DNA of 64,000 bases from Acuticoccus sp051016205 (GTDB lineage: Bacteria > Pseudomonadota > Alphaproteobacteria > Rhizobiales > Amorphaceae). A program made the position numbers and the translations under genes. Shown piece after piece: positions 18,142-26,377 of this stretch (the stretch's first letter is position 1; each line of letters starts with the position of its first letter). The stretch is taken from contig CP136534.1 of assembly GCA_051016205.1 (NCBI GenBank), forward strand, positions 558,001-622,000. Direction: 5' to 3'. Under the pieces are notes generated by a model that saw only the letters and a program-made list of their open reading frames with translations, had not been told where the DNA came from and searched no databases.

Positions 18142-19350
18142 ATGAGCTTTGGGCGGCGCCTTGCCGCAACCGCTGCCGCGGTCGGCCTTACCGCAGCGCT
18201 CCTTACCGCGGCCGTCGCGAAAGATGCGCCGGCCCCCACCGACTGGGAGGCGGTGGAGGCAGCGGCGAAGGGGCAGACCGTCCACTGGTATGCCTGGGGC
18301 GGCGAGAGCCACATCAACGACTTCATCGCATGGGTGGGTGATGAGGTGCGCGTTCGCTATGGCGTCACCGTCAACCACGTCAAACTGTCGGATACGGCTG
18401 AAGCGGTGGCGCGGGTCTTGGCCGAAACCACCGCCGGCAAGGTCGAAGGCGGCGCGGTGGATCTTGTCTGGATCAACGGCGAGAACTTCGTCTCCATGAA
18501 GACCAACGGTCTCTTGTTCGGCGATGAATGGGCCCACCACCTTCCCAACCGCACGCTGGTGGACCTTGATCGCTATGGCGCTGCCATCCTGACCGACTTT
18601 GCCGTCCCGGTGGAGGGCATGCAGTCGCCCTGGGGCCGCGCCCAACTGACGATGCTTTACGATGCTGACAGGCTTCCCGACCCGCCGCGCAGCCTTGAGG
18701 CGCTCGTGGCGTTCGTCGAAGCCAATCCGGGCCGCTTCGCCTACCCTCAGCCGCCAGACTTTGTGGGCACCTCGTTCCTCAAGCAGCTCATGTTGATGAG
18801 CGTGCCCGACCCGTCCATCCTGCGCGAACCTGCGGGGGAGGATGGGGAAGAGATCGTCAAAACGCATCTTCTTCCCGTCCTGGAGAGGCTTCATCCTCAC
18901 CTGTGGCGCAGCGGGCGGGCCTTCCCCGTCAGCGTGTCGGACCTTCGACGGCTTTATGCGGATGGTGAGATCGACATGGCGCTCACCCACAACCCCAATG
19001 ATGGCAGGGCCGGTGTCCTCGCCGGCACGCTGCCACCGGCAACGGATGTGACGGCGTTCGCCGAAGGCAGCCTCGGCAATGTGCATTTCGTCGCGATCCC
19101 CCACAACGCCGCCCACAAGGCCGGGGCGATGGTGGTGGCAAACTTCCTGCTCTCGCCCGAGGCACAGTCGGCAAAGGCGGACCCCGCCGTTTGGGGCGAC
19201 CCTACCGTGCTGAACCTTGGCGCGCTGGGTCGGGACGCAAGGGCCCTTTTCGGCGAGGAGGTGGATGTCGGCGCCCCCACCCTTGCCGAGCCCCACGCGT
19301 CATGGACACCATTGATCGAGGCGGTCTGGTCGGAGGCGTTCTTGAAGTGA
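18142..19350 (+). CDS. Orphan periplasmic ABC substrate-binding protein, YnjB-like
   Basis: The 402-residue protein has a signal peptide (RRLAATAAAVGLTAALLTAA, cleavage near VAKDAP) and a binding-protein fold resembling the YnjB family: VHWYAWGGESHINDFIAWV, DLVWINGENFVSMK and AIPHNAAHKAGAMVVANFLL. Homologues normally sit beside an ATPase and a permease for an uncharacterised substrate; none is present here, so it may serve a transporter encoded elsewhere. Its stop overlaps the probable GTG start of nth by three bases, giving an unexpected coupling to a DNA repair gene. Confidence 0.82.
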   Translation: MSFGRRLAATAAAVGLTAALLTAAVAKDAPAPTDWEAVEAAAKGQTVHWYAWGGESHINDFIAWVGDEVRVRYGVTVNHVKLSDTAEAVARVLAETTAGKVEGGAVDLVWINGENFVSMKTNGLLFGDEWAHHLPNRTLVDLDRYGAAILTDFAVPVEGMQSPWGRAQLTMLYDADRLPDPPRSLEALVAFVEANPGRFAYPQPPDFVGTSFLKQLMLMSVPDPSILREPAGEDGEEIVKTHLLPVLERLHPHLWRSGRAFPVSVSDLRRLYADGEIDMALTHNPNDGRAGVLAGTLPPATDVTAFAEGSLGNVHFVAIPHNAAHKAGAMVVANFLLSPEAQSAKADPAVWGDPTVLNLGALGRDARALFGEEVDVGAPTLAEPHASWTPLIEAVWSEAFLK

Positions 19351-20150
19351 AGGCGCCCCAGAAGCGATCGACACCATCTGCCAAAAACGTCAAATCGGTC
19401 GTGGAGGCCAAAGCGTCCGTGAGAGCCAATGCGCCTGCGATCGGCAAGTCCACAGCGAAAGCCAAGCCTGCCGCGAAGCCAAAGACACTGAAGCGCGCCC
19501 GCTACACCAAGGCGGAGACCGAAGCGCTGTTTGAGCGGCTGAAGGCGGCCATGCCTGAGCCCAAGACGGAACTTACCTACACCAACCCTTTCACGCTGCT
19601 GGTGGCGGTCGCCCTCTCCGCCCAGGCGACGGACGTCGGGGTCAACAAAGCCACAGGTCCGTTGTTTGCCATCGCCGATACGCCGGACAAGATGCTGGCG
19701 CTCGGCGAAGAGAAGGTGCGCGACTTCATCAAGACCATTGGCCTTTTCAACACCAAGGCGAAGAACGTCATCGCGCTCAGCCAGGCACTGGTGGACAAGC
19801 ACGGCGGCAAGGTCCCTGCCGATCGCGATGCCCTGCAGGCGCTGCCGGGCGTGGGGCGCAAGACGGCGAACGTTGTTCTCAACGAGGCGTTCGGCGAGCC
19901 GACCATTGCCGTGGATACCCACATCTTTCGGCTCGGCAACCGGCTGGGCCTTGCCCCTGGCAAAACGCCCGATGCCGTGGAAGCCTACCTGGAGAAGGTG
20001 GTGCCCGACGCCTACAAGCGCGGCGCCCACCACTGGTTGATCCTGCACGGCCGCCATGTGTGCAAAGCGCGACGCCCCTTGTGCGAAGCGTGCGTGATTG
20101 CCGATCTTTGTAAATCTCCCGAACGGCGCGTGTTGCCGGGCGATACCTGA
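19347..20150 (+). CDS. nth: Endonuclease III (DNA glycosylase/AP lyase)
   Basis: Nth removes oxidised pyrimidines and nicks abasic sites. The helix-hairpin-helix LPGVGRKTANVV carries the catalytic lysine, and AVDTHIFRLGNRLG carries the catalytic aspartate. The C-terminal [4Fe-4S] cluster has C-x6-C-x2-C-x5-C spacing (CKARRPLCEACVIADLC). A lysine- and alanine-rich extension of about 50 residues precedes the core, which starts near YTKAETEALFERL. GTG 19347 has GGAGG 10 bases upstream; ATG 19302 would overlap the previous gene by about 50 bases. Confidence 0.95.
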   Translation: MKAPQKRSTPSAKNVKSVVEAKASVRANAPAIGKSTAKAKPAAKPKTLKRARYTKAETEALFERLKAAMPEPKTELTYTNPFTLLVAVALSAQATDVGVNKATGPLFAIADTPDKMLALGEEKVRDFIKTIGLFNTKAKNVIALSQALVDKHGGKVPADRDALQALPGVGRKTANVVLNEAFGEPTIAVDTHIFRLGNRLGLAPGKTPDAVEAYLEKVVPDAYKRGAHHWLILHGRHVCKARRPLCEACVIADLCKSPERRVLPGDT

Positions 20151-20163
20151 CAAGGCATTGTTC

Positions 20164-20190
20164 TGACGGGACGGTCGTCCCATTCCGTCA
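20164..20190 (+). terminator. Nested hairpin between nth and otsB
   Basis: GGGACG-GT-CGTCCC (20168-20181) lies inside an alternative outer stem TGACGG/CCGTCA (20164-20169 with 20185-20190). The outer stem reaches the first base of the upstream otsB start codon. It could end the nth transcript or affect otsB initiation. No T-run follows. Confidence 0.35.
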
Positions 20191-20957
20191 TGCCATCCAG
20201 GCGCCTTGCGCCCAACGTCGCCGGTTTTCCTATGACACCACCCGTGCCGGAGAGGCCGGCATTGTTCCTCGATTTCGATGGCACGCTGGTGGAGATTGCC
20301 GACAGGCCCGACGCCGTCGTCGTCGCCCCCATGGTCCCCGGACTGATTGAGCATCTGGTGAAAGCGACAGGCGGCGCCGTTGCGGTGATCAGCGGCCGCC
20401 GGATCGAAGAGATCGATGCGTTCTTGCACACGGCCATTGCCGCGGCAGGCATGCACGGCTCCCAACGCCGCGCCGAACCCGGCGCCGAGGTGGCGGTCTT
20501 GTCCGATTCCCCTCAGGTGGCTCAGCTGCGCCAAAGGCTGCATGACAGCGGGCTGATTGGAGGCCCCATCCGCCTTGAGGACAAAGGCGCGGGGATTGCC
20601 GTTCACTACCGCGCCGCGCCTGATCGAGGCGACGAGGTTTCCAGGCGCATGGAAGAGGCGGTCGCCGACCTTGATGATCTGAACCTTCTCCACGGCAAGA
20701 TGGTGGTGGAGGCCAAGCGCAAGGGCTTCGACAAGGGTGCGGCCGTGCGCGGCTTCATGGAGCATGCCCCCTTTGAAGGCCGCACGCCGGTCTTCCTGGG
20801 CGATGATGTGACCGATGAAGACGGCATCAAGGCCTGCAACGACCTTGGCGGTTTCGGCGTGAAGGTGGGTGAGGGGGAGACTGCCGCCAAGTACAGGGTG
20901 GATGACGTTGCCGCCATCATCGCCTGGCTGTCCAAGGTGGCGGACACGGTGCGATGA
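20190..20957 (+). CDS. otsB: Trehalose-6-phosphate phosphatase
   Basis: OtsB removes phosphate from trehalose 6-phosphate. The 255-residue protein is a HAD-superfamily phosphatase: motif I FLDFDGTLVE with the nucleophilic aspartate, motif II AVISGRRIEE, a lysine in the VEAKRKGFDKG segment, and motif IV FLGDDVTDEDG. ATG 20232 (MTPPVPERP) is an alternative start about 10 residues before motif I; neither start has a clear ribosome site. The stop overlaps the GH15 gene start by four bases. With otsA 1.8 kb downstream it forms the OtsAB trehalose route. Confidence 0.93.
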   Translation: MPSRRLAPNVAGFPMTPPVPERPALFLDFDGTLVEIADRPDAVVVAPMVPGLIEHLVKATGGAVAVISGRRIEEIDAFLHTAIAAAGMHGSQRRAEPGAEVAVLSDSPQVAQLRQRLHDSGLIGGPIRLEDKGAGIAVHYRAAPDRGDEVSRRMEEAVADLDDLNLLHGKMVVEAKRKGFDKGAAVRGFMEHAPFEGRTPVFLGDDVTDEDGIKACNDLGGFGVKVGEGETAAKYRVDDVAAIIAWLSKVADTVR

Positions 20958-22729
20958 GCACGCTTGCCCTTGGGATCATCGGCAACTGTTCCATCTCAGC
21001 GCTGGTGGACGACATGGCAAGGATCGTCTGGTGGTGTCTGCCGCGCCCTGACGGCGACCCTGTGTTCCATGCCCTCCTGGGCAGCCGCGGTGCGCCTGAG
21101 GACGGTGCGTTCGGTATTGAGATCGAGAACTACTCCCACTCCGAGCAGTCCTACATCGAAAACACGGCAATCCTGCGCACACGGCTCATCGCCACCGACG
21201 GCTCGGCCTTTGAGGTGGATGACTTTGCCCCCCGCTTCCTGTCGCGCGGACGGGTGTTTCGCCCGGCACAGATCGTACGGCGCTTGCGGCCTGTGTCAGG
21301 GCGTCCACGGGTGCGCATTGTGCTGCGGCCGCGCTTCAACTGGGGCAAGGAGCGCCCGCAAATCACCTCAGGCTCCAACCATGTGCGCTATGTGTCGGAC
21401 GCGCAGACCATCCGCCTGACCACCGATGCCCCCGTCACCTACATCCGCGACGAGACGTTCTTCGTCCTTGAGCGGCACTACAATCTCTTCCTCGGCCCCG
21501 ACGAATCGCTGACCGATAGGGCAGGCACCCTGGGGCGCGAGTTCGAGGAGGAGACGGAGTACTACTGGAAGCGCTGGAGCCTTCGTCTCGGCCTTCCCTT
21601 GGAATGGCAGGACGCTGTCATCCGTGCTGCCATCACCTTGAAGCTGTGCACTTTTGAGGAGACGGGCGCCATCATCGCGGCCGTCACCACCTCCATTCCC
21701 GAAGCGCCGAACTCTGAGCGGAACTGGGACTATCGCTATTGTTGGCTGAGGGACGCGTTCTTCGTGGTGCGGGCGCTGAACGCGCTTTCCGACCTTGAGA
21801 CGATGGAGAACTACCTCGCCTACATTCGCGACATCATCGGGTTGACGCGGGGGGACCATGTGCAGCCCGTGTTCGGCATCGGCCTTGAGGCAAACCTTTT
21901 GGAAGCGACGGCCGATTTGCCTGGCTACCTCGGCATGGGGCCTGTGCGCGTCGGCAACCAGGCGCACGAACACCATCAGCACGACGTTTACGGCAACATC
22001 GTCCTTGCTGCGGCACAGGCGTTTTTCGACAAGCGCCTCCTGCGCCAGGCCAACCTGGACGATTTTCGCCAGCTGGAGGTGGTGGGCGACAGGGCCTACA
22101 TGCTGCACGACCAGCCTGACGCGGGCATCTGGGAGCTTCGCACGCGCTCACGCACGCACACCTCTTCCGCCCTCATGTGCTGGGCGGCGCTGGACCGTTT
22201 GGCCAAGATCGCCAATCATCTCGGCCTCAGCCCCAAGCACTGGCGTGCCCGCGCCGATGAAGTGCACGCGCGCATTTGCCGCGAGGCGTGGAGCGACAAG
22301 GTGGGCGCCTTCGCAGAGAGTTTTGGCGGCGACGACCTTGATGCGTCGCTCTTGCTGATGGCGGAAGTGGGCTTTCTCGACCCCCTCGATCCGCGCTTTG
22401 TGGCAACGGTGGAGAGGGTCGGCGGGCGCCTGCGCGAAGGCAACCACCTCTACCGCTACCACGCCGCCGATGACTTTGGCCGCCCTGAAGTGGCCTTCAA
22501 CGTGTGCACCTTCTGGTACATCGATGCCCTCGGCCGGATGGACCGGCGCGAGGAGGCGCGTGAGATTTATGAGACGATGCTCTCCTGCCGGAACCATCTC
22601 GGCCTCCTTTCGGAGGATACGGACCCGCAAACGGGTGCGCTCTGGGGCAATTTTCCGCAGACATACTCGATGGTTGGCATCATCAATGGTGCGGTGCGGC
22701 TTTCCCGACGGTGGGATAAGGTTATCTAA
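20954..22729 (+). CDS. Glycoside hydrolase family 15 (glucoamylase/trehalase-like)
   Basis: The 591-residue protein has an N-terminal beta domain typical of bacterial GH15 trehalase-like enzymes (GNCSISALVDDMARIVWWC) and an (alpha/alpha)6 barrel with the general-acid region SERNWDYRYCWLRDAF. The second carboxylate lies in LLSEDTDPQTGALWGNFPQ. There is no signal peptide, so it is cytoplasmic. GH15 members release glucose from alpha-glucosides; some bacterial ones are trehalases. Its 4-nt overlap with otsB and position before otsA suggest a role in trehalose turnover or use of related alpha-glucosides, but the substrate is an inference. Confidence 0.88.
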   Translation: MSTLALGIIGNCSISALVDDMARIVWWCLPRPDGDPVFHALLGSRGAPEDGAFGIEIENYSHSEQSYIENTAILRTRLIATDGSAFEVDDFAPRFLSRGRVFRPAQIVRRLRPVSGRPRVRIVLRPRFNWGKERPQITSGSNHVRYVSDAQTIRLTTDAPVTYIRDETFFVLERHYNLFLGPDESLTDRAGTLGREFEEETEYYWKRWSLRLGLPLEWQDAVIRAAITLKLCTFEETGAIIAAVTTSIPEAPNSERNWDYRYCWLRDAFFVVRALNALSDLETMENYLAYIRDIIGLTRGDHVQPVFGIGLEANLLEATADLPGYLGMGPVRVGNQAHEHHQHDVYGNIVLAAAQAFFDKRLLRQANLDDFRQLEVVGDRAYMLHDQPDAGIWELRTRSRTHTSSALMCWAALDRLAKIANHLGLSPKHWRARADEVHARICREAWSDKVGAFAESFGGDDLDASLLLMAEVGFLDPLDPRFVATVERVGGRLREGNHLYRYHAADDFGRPEVAFNVCTFWYIDALGRMDRREEAREIYETMLSCRNHLGLLSEDTDPQTGALWGNFPQTYSMVGIINGAVRLSRRWDKVI

Positions 22730-22771
22730 CCGAGCTGTATCGGGTCTCTTGCAGCGTGTGGGGTCTTTGAG

Positions 22772-24154
22772 ATGAAACGTATCGTCGTCGTGTCCAACCG
22801 AGTCGGACCGTTGACCGACACAGGACGCGCCGGCGGACTGGCCGTCGCCCTTGTGGACGTTCTGCGCGAACGTGGCGGCCTGTGGTTCGGCTGGAGCGGC
22901 GGTGTGTCGGAGGAGGGCACCTACGGGGCTCTGAGGATGACTGAAGAGGGCAACGTTTCCACCGCCACCATCGACCTTGCCCAGACCGACTATGACGAGT
23001 TCTACGCAGGCTACGCCAACCGCGCCCTGTGGCCGACGCTGCACTACAGGCTCGACCTGACCGATTTCGACAGGCGCCTTGAAGAAGGCTATCGGCGGGT
23101 GAACGAGCGCTTCGCGGCCCGCTTGATCCCCCTGTTGCGCCCTGACGACATCATTTGGGTCCAGGACTACCACTTCTTCCTGCTGGGCGAGCACCTGCGA
23201 GCGGCAGGCGTGACGAACCCCGTAGGCTTCTTCCTGCACATCCCCTTTCCCGTGCCTGAGGTTTTGACCGCGCTCCCCAACCACAAGGCTATCGTCTCTG
23301 CGATGATGGCCTACGATCTGGTTGGCTTTCAGACCAGCCAGCACCTGATGGGGTTTGAGCGCTACCTCTTGGAAGAGGCTGGCGGTGAACGGGAAGAGGA
23401 CGGGTCCATCACGGCCTTTGGCGGCAAGGTGGTGGCCGATGCCTTCCCCATCGGGATCGATGGCACCGCCTTCTCCGAGTTTCCCACCTCCAAGGAGGGG
23501 GCGCAGCACTTCCACCTGATGCGAGACGAGCTTGAGGACCGCAAGCAGATCGTTGGCGTCGACAGGATCGACTATTCCAAAGGCCTGCCTGAGCGCTTCC
23601 ATGCGTTTGAGAGGCTGCTGGAGTTCTACCCGGAGAACAGGGGGCGGGTGTCCTTCCTTCAGGTGGCGCCGCCGTCGCGTTCTGAAGTGCGGGCCTACTC
23701 GCAGATCCAAAGGACGCTAGAAGGGTTGTCGGGCCGCATCAACGGTCGTTTCGCCGATCTTGACTGGACGCCTTTGAATTTCCTCACACAGTCCTTTCCC
23801 CGCCGCGCCCTCGCGGGAATTTATCGCGCCTCAGGCGTCGGTCTGGTGACGCCGTTGCGGGACGGGATGAACCTTGTGGCGAAGGAGTATGTGGCCGCGC
23901 AGGATGAGGACGACCCCGGCGTCCTGGTGCTCTCACGCTTCGCCGGTGCGGCTGAAGAGATGAGCGAGGCGCTGATCGTCAACCCCTACTCCATCGACGA
24001 GCTTGCCGAGGCCTTGCAGGAGGCCATCCGCATGCCTTTGGACGAGCGCAAGTCCCGCTGGTCGGAACTCTATCGCAAGGTCATGACCAACACCGCCTCC
24101 AACTGGTCCCGCATTTTCCTGGACCGCCTCACCACCATCAACAACGGCCACTGA
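22772..24154 (+). CDS. otsA: Trehalose-6-phosphate synthase (GT20)
   Basis: OtsA joins UDP-glucose (or another NDP-glucose) and glucose 6-phosphate to give trehalose 6-phosphate. The 460-residue length is normal. Signatures: VVSNRVGPLTDTGRAGGLAV (donor loop), WVQDYHFFLLGEHLR, FFLHIPFPVPEVL, GVDRIDYSKGLPERFHAF and LVTPLRDGMNLVAKEYVAAQ. It follows the GH15 gene by 42 bp, in the order otsB, GH15, otsA. Trehalose here is probably an osmotic or desiccation protectant. Confidence 0.96.
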   Translation: MKRIVVVSNRVGPLTDTGRAGGLAVALVDVLRERGGLWFGWSGGVSEEGTYGALRMTEEGNVSTATIDLAQTDYDEFYAGYANRALWPTLHYRLDLTDFDRRLEEGYRRVNERFAARLIPLLRPDDIIWVQDYHFFLLGEHLRAAGVTNPVGFFLHIPFPVPEVLTALPNHKAIVSAMMAYDLVGFQTSQHLMGFERYLLEEAGGEREEDGSITAFGGKVVADAFPIGIDGTAFSEFPTSKEGAQHFHLMRDELEDRKQIVGVDRIDYSKGLPERFHAFERLLEFYPENRGRVSFLQVAPPSRSEVRAYSQIQRTLEGLSGRINGRFADLDWTPLNFLTQSFPRRALAGIYRASGVGLVTPLRDGMNLVAKEYVAAQDEDDPGVLVLSRFAGAAEEMSEALIVNPYSIDELAEALQEAIRMPLDERKSRWSELYRKVMTNTASNWSRIFLDRLTTINNGH

Positions 24155-24477
24155 CCGGGCGCAGTCGGCCGCGGACGGCGACGGCGAAAGCCGGACGTGC
24201 GGGGTCAATCGGCGACCGGAGCCGGGTGGCGCAAGTGCCGAGGTCGCCGGTAAATGCCGAATGGGTGGGCAAGCCTTGCGGAACAAGGCCGGTTTTCCAA
24301 CGTCCCGGATCTTCTCAGACCGCGGACGGTCTCGCCTTAATGTTCGGAGAGGTTTTCGGGGGCGACGGGTTCAGCGCGGACCGAAACGGCGCCTGCTCTG
24401 GTCGCGTCAGGCGAAGCATTGCACCCCGGCAGCAGGGATCGCGTGCTCTAACCCATCGTCGATATGATCGGCCGCGA
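24155..24477. other. Intergenic gap after otsA with an inverted repeat
   Basis: No gene was recognised in about 320 bases. An 8-bp perfect inverted repeat CGGCGACC/GGTCGCCG (24210-24217 with 24242-24249) encloses a smaller GGC/GCC stem and may form the end of the otsA transcript. A second hairpin AGACCG-CGGA-CGGTCT lies at 24317-24332 and shares GACGGTCTCGC with the palindrome cluster at 18.0 kb. The gap lies between convergent genes. Confidence 0.4.
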
Positions 24478-24495
24478 CCCCGCTCAGGAGCGGGG
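24478..24495 (-). terminator. Hairpin overlapping the DUF882 stop codon
   Basis: CCCCGCTC-AG-GAGCGGGG is a perfect 8-bp inverted repeat that includes the TGA of the minus-strand DUF882 gene. No T-run follows, so it may protect the mRNA end rather than act as a strong intrinsic terminator. Confidence 0.45.
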
Positions 24496-26259
24496 CTGTG
24501 CGTAGACGGTGATTTTGAGGCCGGTGAAGCTCTCCGTGTCCAGGAACTCGCGGCCTGTGCCGAAGCCTGACGGTGCGCCCAAGAAGCCTTTTGCCATCAG
24601 GACGCCTTCGCGAGCTGAGGTGGCCCTGTCGGGGGCTGTGAACGCTGCGAAAGTGGCGTCGGACACCGATCCGCTGTCGGCAATCAGCGCGGCGCTCGCC
24701 CCTTGGACAGGGGTGAACATGGCGTTTGCATCCTGAACCACGGCGGCACGGGTGACCGAAGGCAGGAGGTTGCGGCCGGCTGGCGCCAAAGAGGCTGTCC
24801 GCGGAATGAGCGCTGCGGTGGCACTCAACGGTGATGCCGGTTGAAGCGCGCCGTCATCGTCACGGGCATAGCCGAGGCGTACGGGCGAGGCATCGGTCGC
24901 CGTGCCAGCGGGGCCGACGGGACGCTGGGGCGGCAGAGCGGCCAGGGTGATGGTCTCATCCTGCGGTGTGTCATTGCCTTCCGCGGGGGCATCGGCCGCG
25001 CGCGGTGCCTGACGGGGCACGGGCGCCGCGGCGCTTGCGGGGGCGGTTGGCGCGGGCTCTGCCGTGACGTCGGCCGGGTTTTCGACGGCCACCGCCGTCA
25101 GCGGCGCGGCGGGCGGATCGACCGGGCGAACTTGGGGCGCTTCTTTCTCGTCATCGTCGGAGAAGCGGTTGATCAGGCCGCCAAGGGAGACGCTCGGCAG
25201 TTGGGAGAGGATGCCTGAGCGCGATTCCTCGGCCGCCGCTTCAGGCGTCGGCGCTTGTGTGACGGAGGCGGTGCGAACGCGCGCCGGCTCGTCACGCCGC
25301 GCTGGGGCTGACGGCGCCGGGCGGGCCGGTGCCGTGCCTGGGCGGATCACACCGCTGTCCACCGTGCCCCCGGCTGAGGGGTCGCTTGCGGTGCGGCGGC
25401 TGCCACCAAGAAATGCAAAGCGGGACCGGCCGGCGCTGCCATCAAGCCTTTGCAGGCGGCCTGCACGCTCCGCAGCCTGGGCTTCCGCATAGCGCTTCAA
25501 GGGTTTGCCATTGCGCGGCAGGTGCAGCGTCTTCCCGTCAGGAAACACTTTGGCGAGCTGGCTGCGCGACATACGGGGCCAGCTGCGTACGCGGCCTGTG
25601 TCGAAGTGCACGAACGGGCTGCGGCTGCGCGGGTAGTAGCCGACACCGCCCACCTGGCGCTTCATGCCGGAAATGCGCACCTTGGCGGTGTTGGCGCCAG
25701 GGATGAAAAAGTCGATGGCCTTGCCGGCCATGTGTTGGGAGTTGCGTGCAACACCGCGGGAGCGGCGGCGCAGCATCTGGTTGGTGGCTGGCGAGCGGTA
25801 GGCCGACACAATATGGATGGTACGGCCGCCATGCTCCTGCTGCACCTCCCACAGGAGGTCGAACAGTTCACGATCCATCTTGGTGGCTTCGTTGCGCCGC
25901 CAGTCGCGCAGGAAGCGGTTGAGATCGCGCAGCGCTGAGGGCACGAACCGGCCGTTGCGCTTGTAGACGACCTTGATGCTCTCCTTCGTGTGGGTGAAGT
26001 AGAGGCTGAGGGTGCGCGAGTTGGCTTCCGCCGTCGGTGGATTGACCACGACCATCGACAAACTGAGAAGCGCACACAGGGCAATACGCGCGGCCGCGGA
26101 CACACCGGAGCACACCCGCGAGCCCTGGCGGCTGGGTCGATGCACCCGGTTCGCTAACGAAGGGCGAGACTGGCTGCGATAATCGGGCAATTGGCCCCCT
26201 GTCGGACACATGGCCGGAAAACGTCGAGACATTGACGCCGTCTGCCGGCATACGCGCAA
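24484..26259 (-). CDS. DUF882 (peptidase M15-like) cell-wall protein
   Basis: After a hydrophobic export segment (ARIALCALLSLSMVVVNPP) comes a YcbK-like DUF882 domain of the M15 metallopeptidase fold: HIVSAYRSPATNQMLRRR, SQHMAGKAIDFF (His and Asp ligands) and SPFVHFDTGRVRSWPR (His ligand). Such domains act on peptidoglycan peptides in the periplasm. Some 330 further residues are rich in Ala, Pro and Thr and look disordered. The start is uncertain: ATGs at 26259, 26232 and 26211 all precede an unusually long basic leader of about 50 residues before the signal core. It is the second cell-wall gene of a same-strand pair with the L,D-transpeptidase. Confidence 0.8.
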   Translation of the reverse strand: MRVCRQTASMSRRFPAMCPTGGQLPDYRSQSRPSLANRVHRPSRQGSRVCSGVSAAARIALCALLSLSMVVVNPPTAEANSRTLSLYFTHTKESIKVVYKRNGRFVPSALRDLNRFLRDWRRNEATKMDRELFDLLWEVQQEHGGRTIHIVSAYRSPATNQMLRRRSRGVARNSQHMAGKAIDFFIPGANTAKVRISGMKRQVGGVGYYPRSRSPFVHFDTGRVRSWPRMSRSQLAKVFPDGKTLHLPRNGKPLKRYAEAQAAERAGRLQRLDGSAGRSRFAFLGGSRRTASDPSAGGTVDSGVIRPGTAPARPAPSAPARRDEPARVRTASVTQAPTPEAAAEESRSGILSQLPSVSLGGLINRFSDDDEKEAPQVRPVDPPAAPLTAVAVENPADVTAEPAPTAPASAAAPVPRQAPRAADAPAEGNDTPQDETITLAALPPQRPVGPAGTATDASPVRLGYARDDDGALQPASPLSATAALIPRTASLAPAGRNLLPSVTRAAVVQDANAMFTPVQGASAALIADSGSVSDATFAAFTAPDRATSAREGVLMAKGFLGAPSGFGTGREFLDTESFTGLKITVYAQPRS

Positions 26260-26377
26260 ACGCTTTATCGGGGCTTAACCGATCAAGCGGCCGGCGAAAA
26301 GACCGGCCGGCAAGACTCCCAAAAGAGTTGCCCCGCCGCAACAGCAGCGAGGCAACGTTAATAAACCTTGAGTGGCG

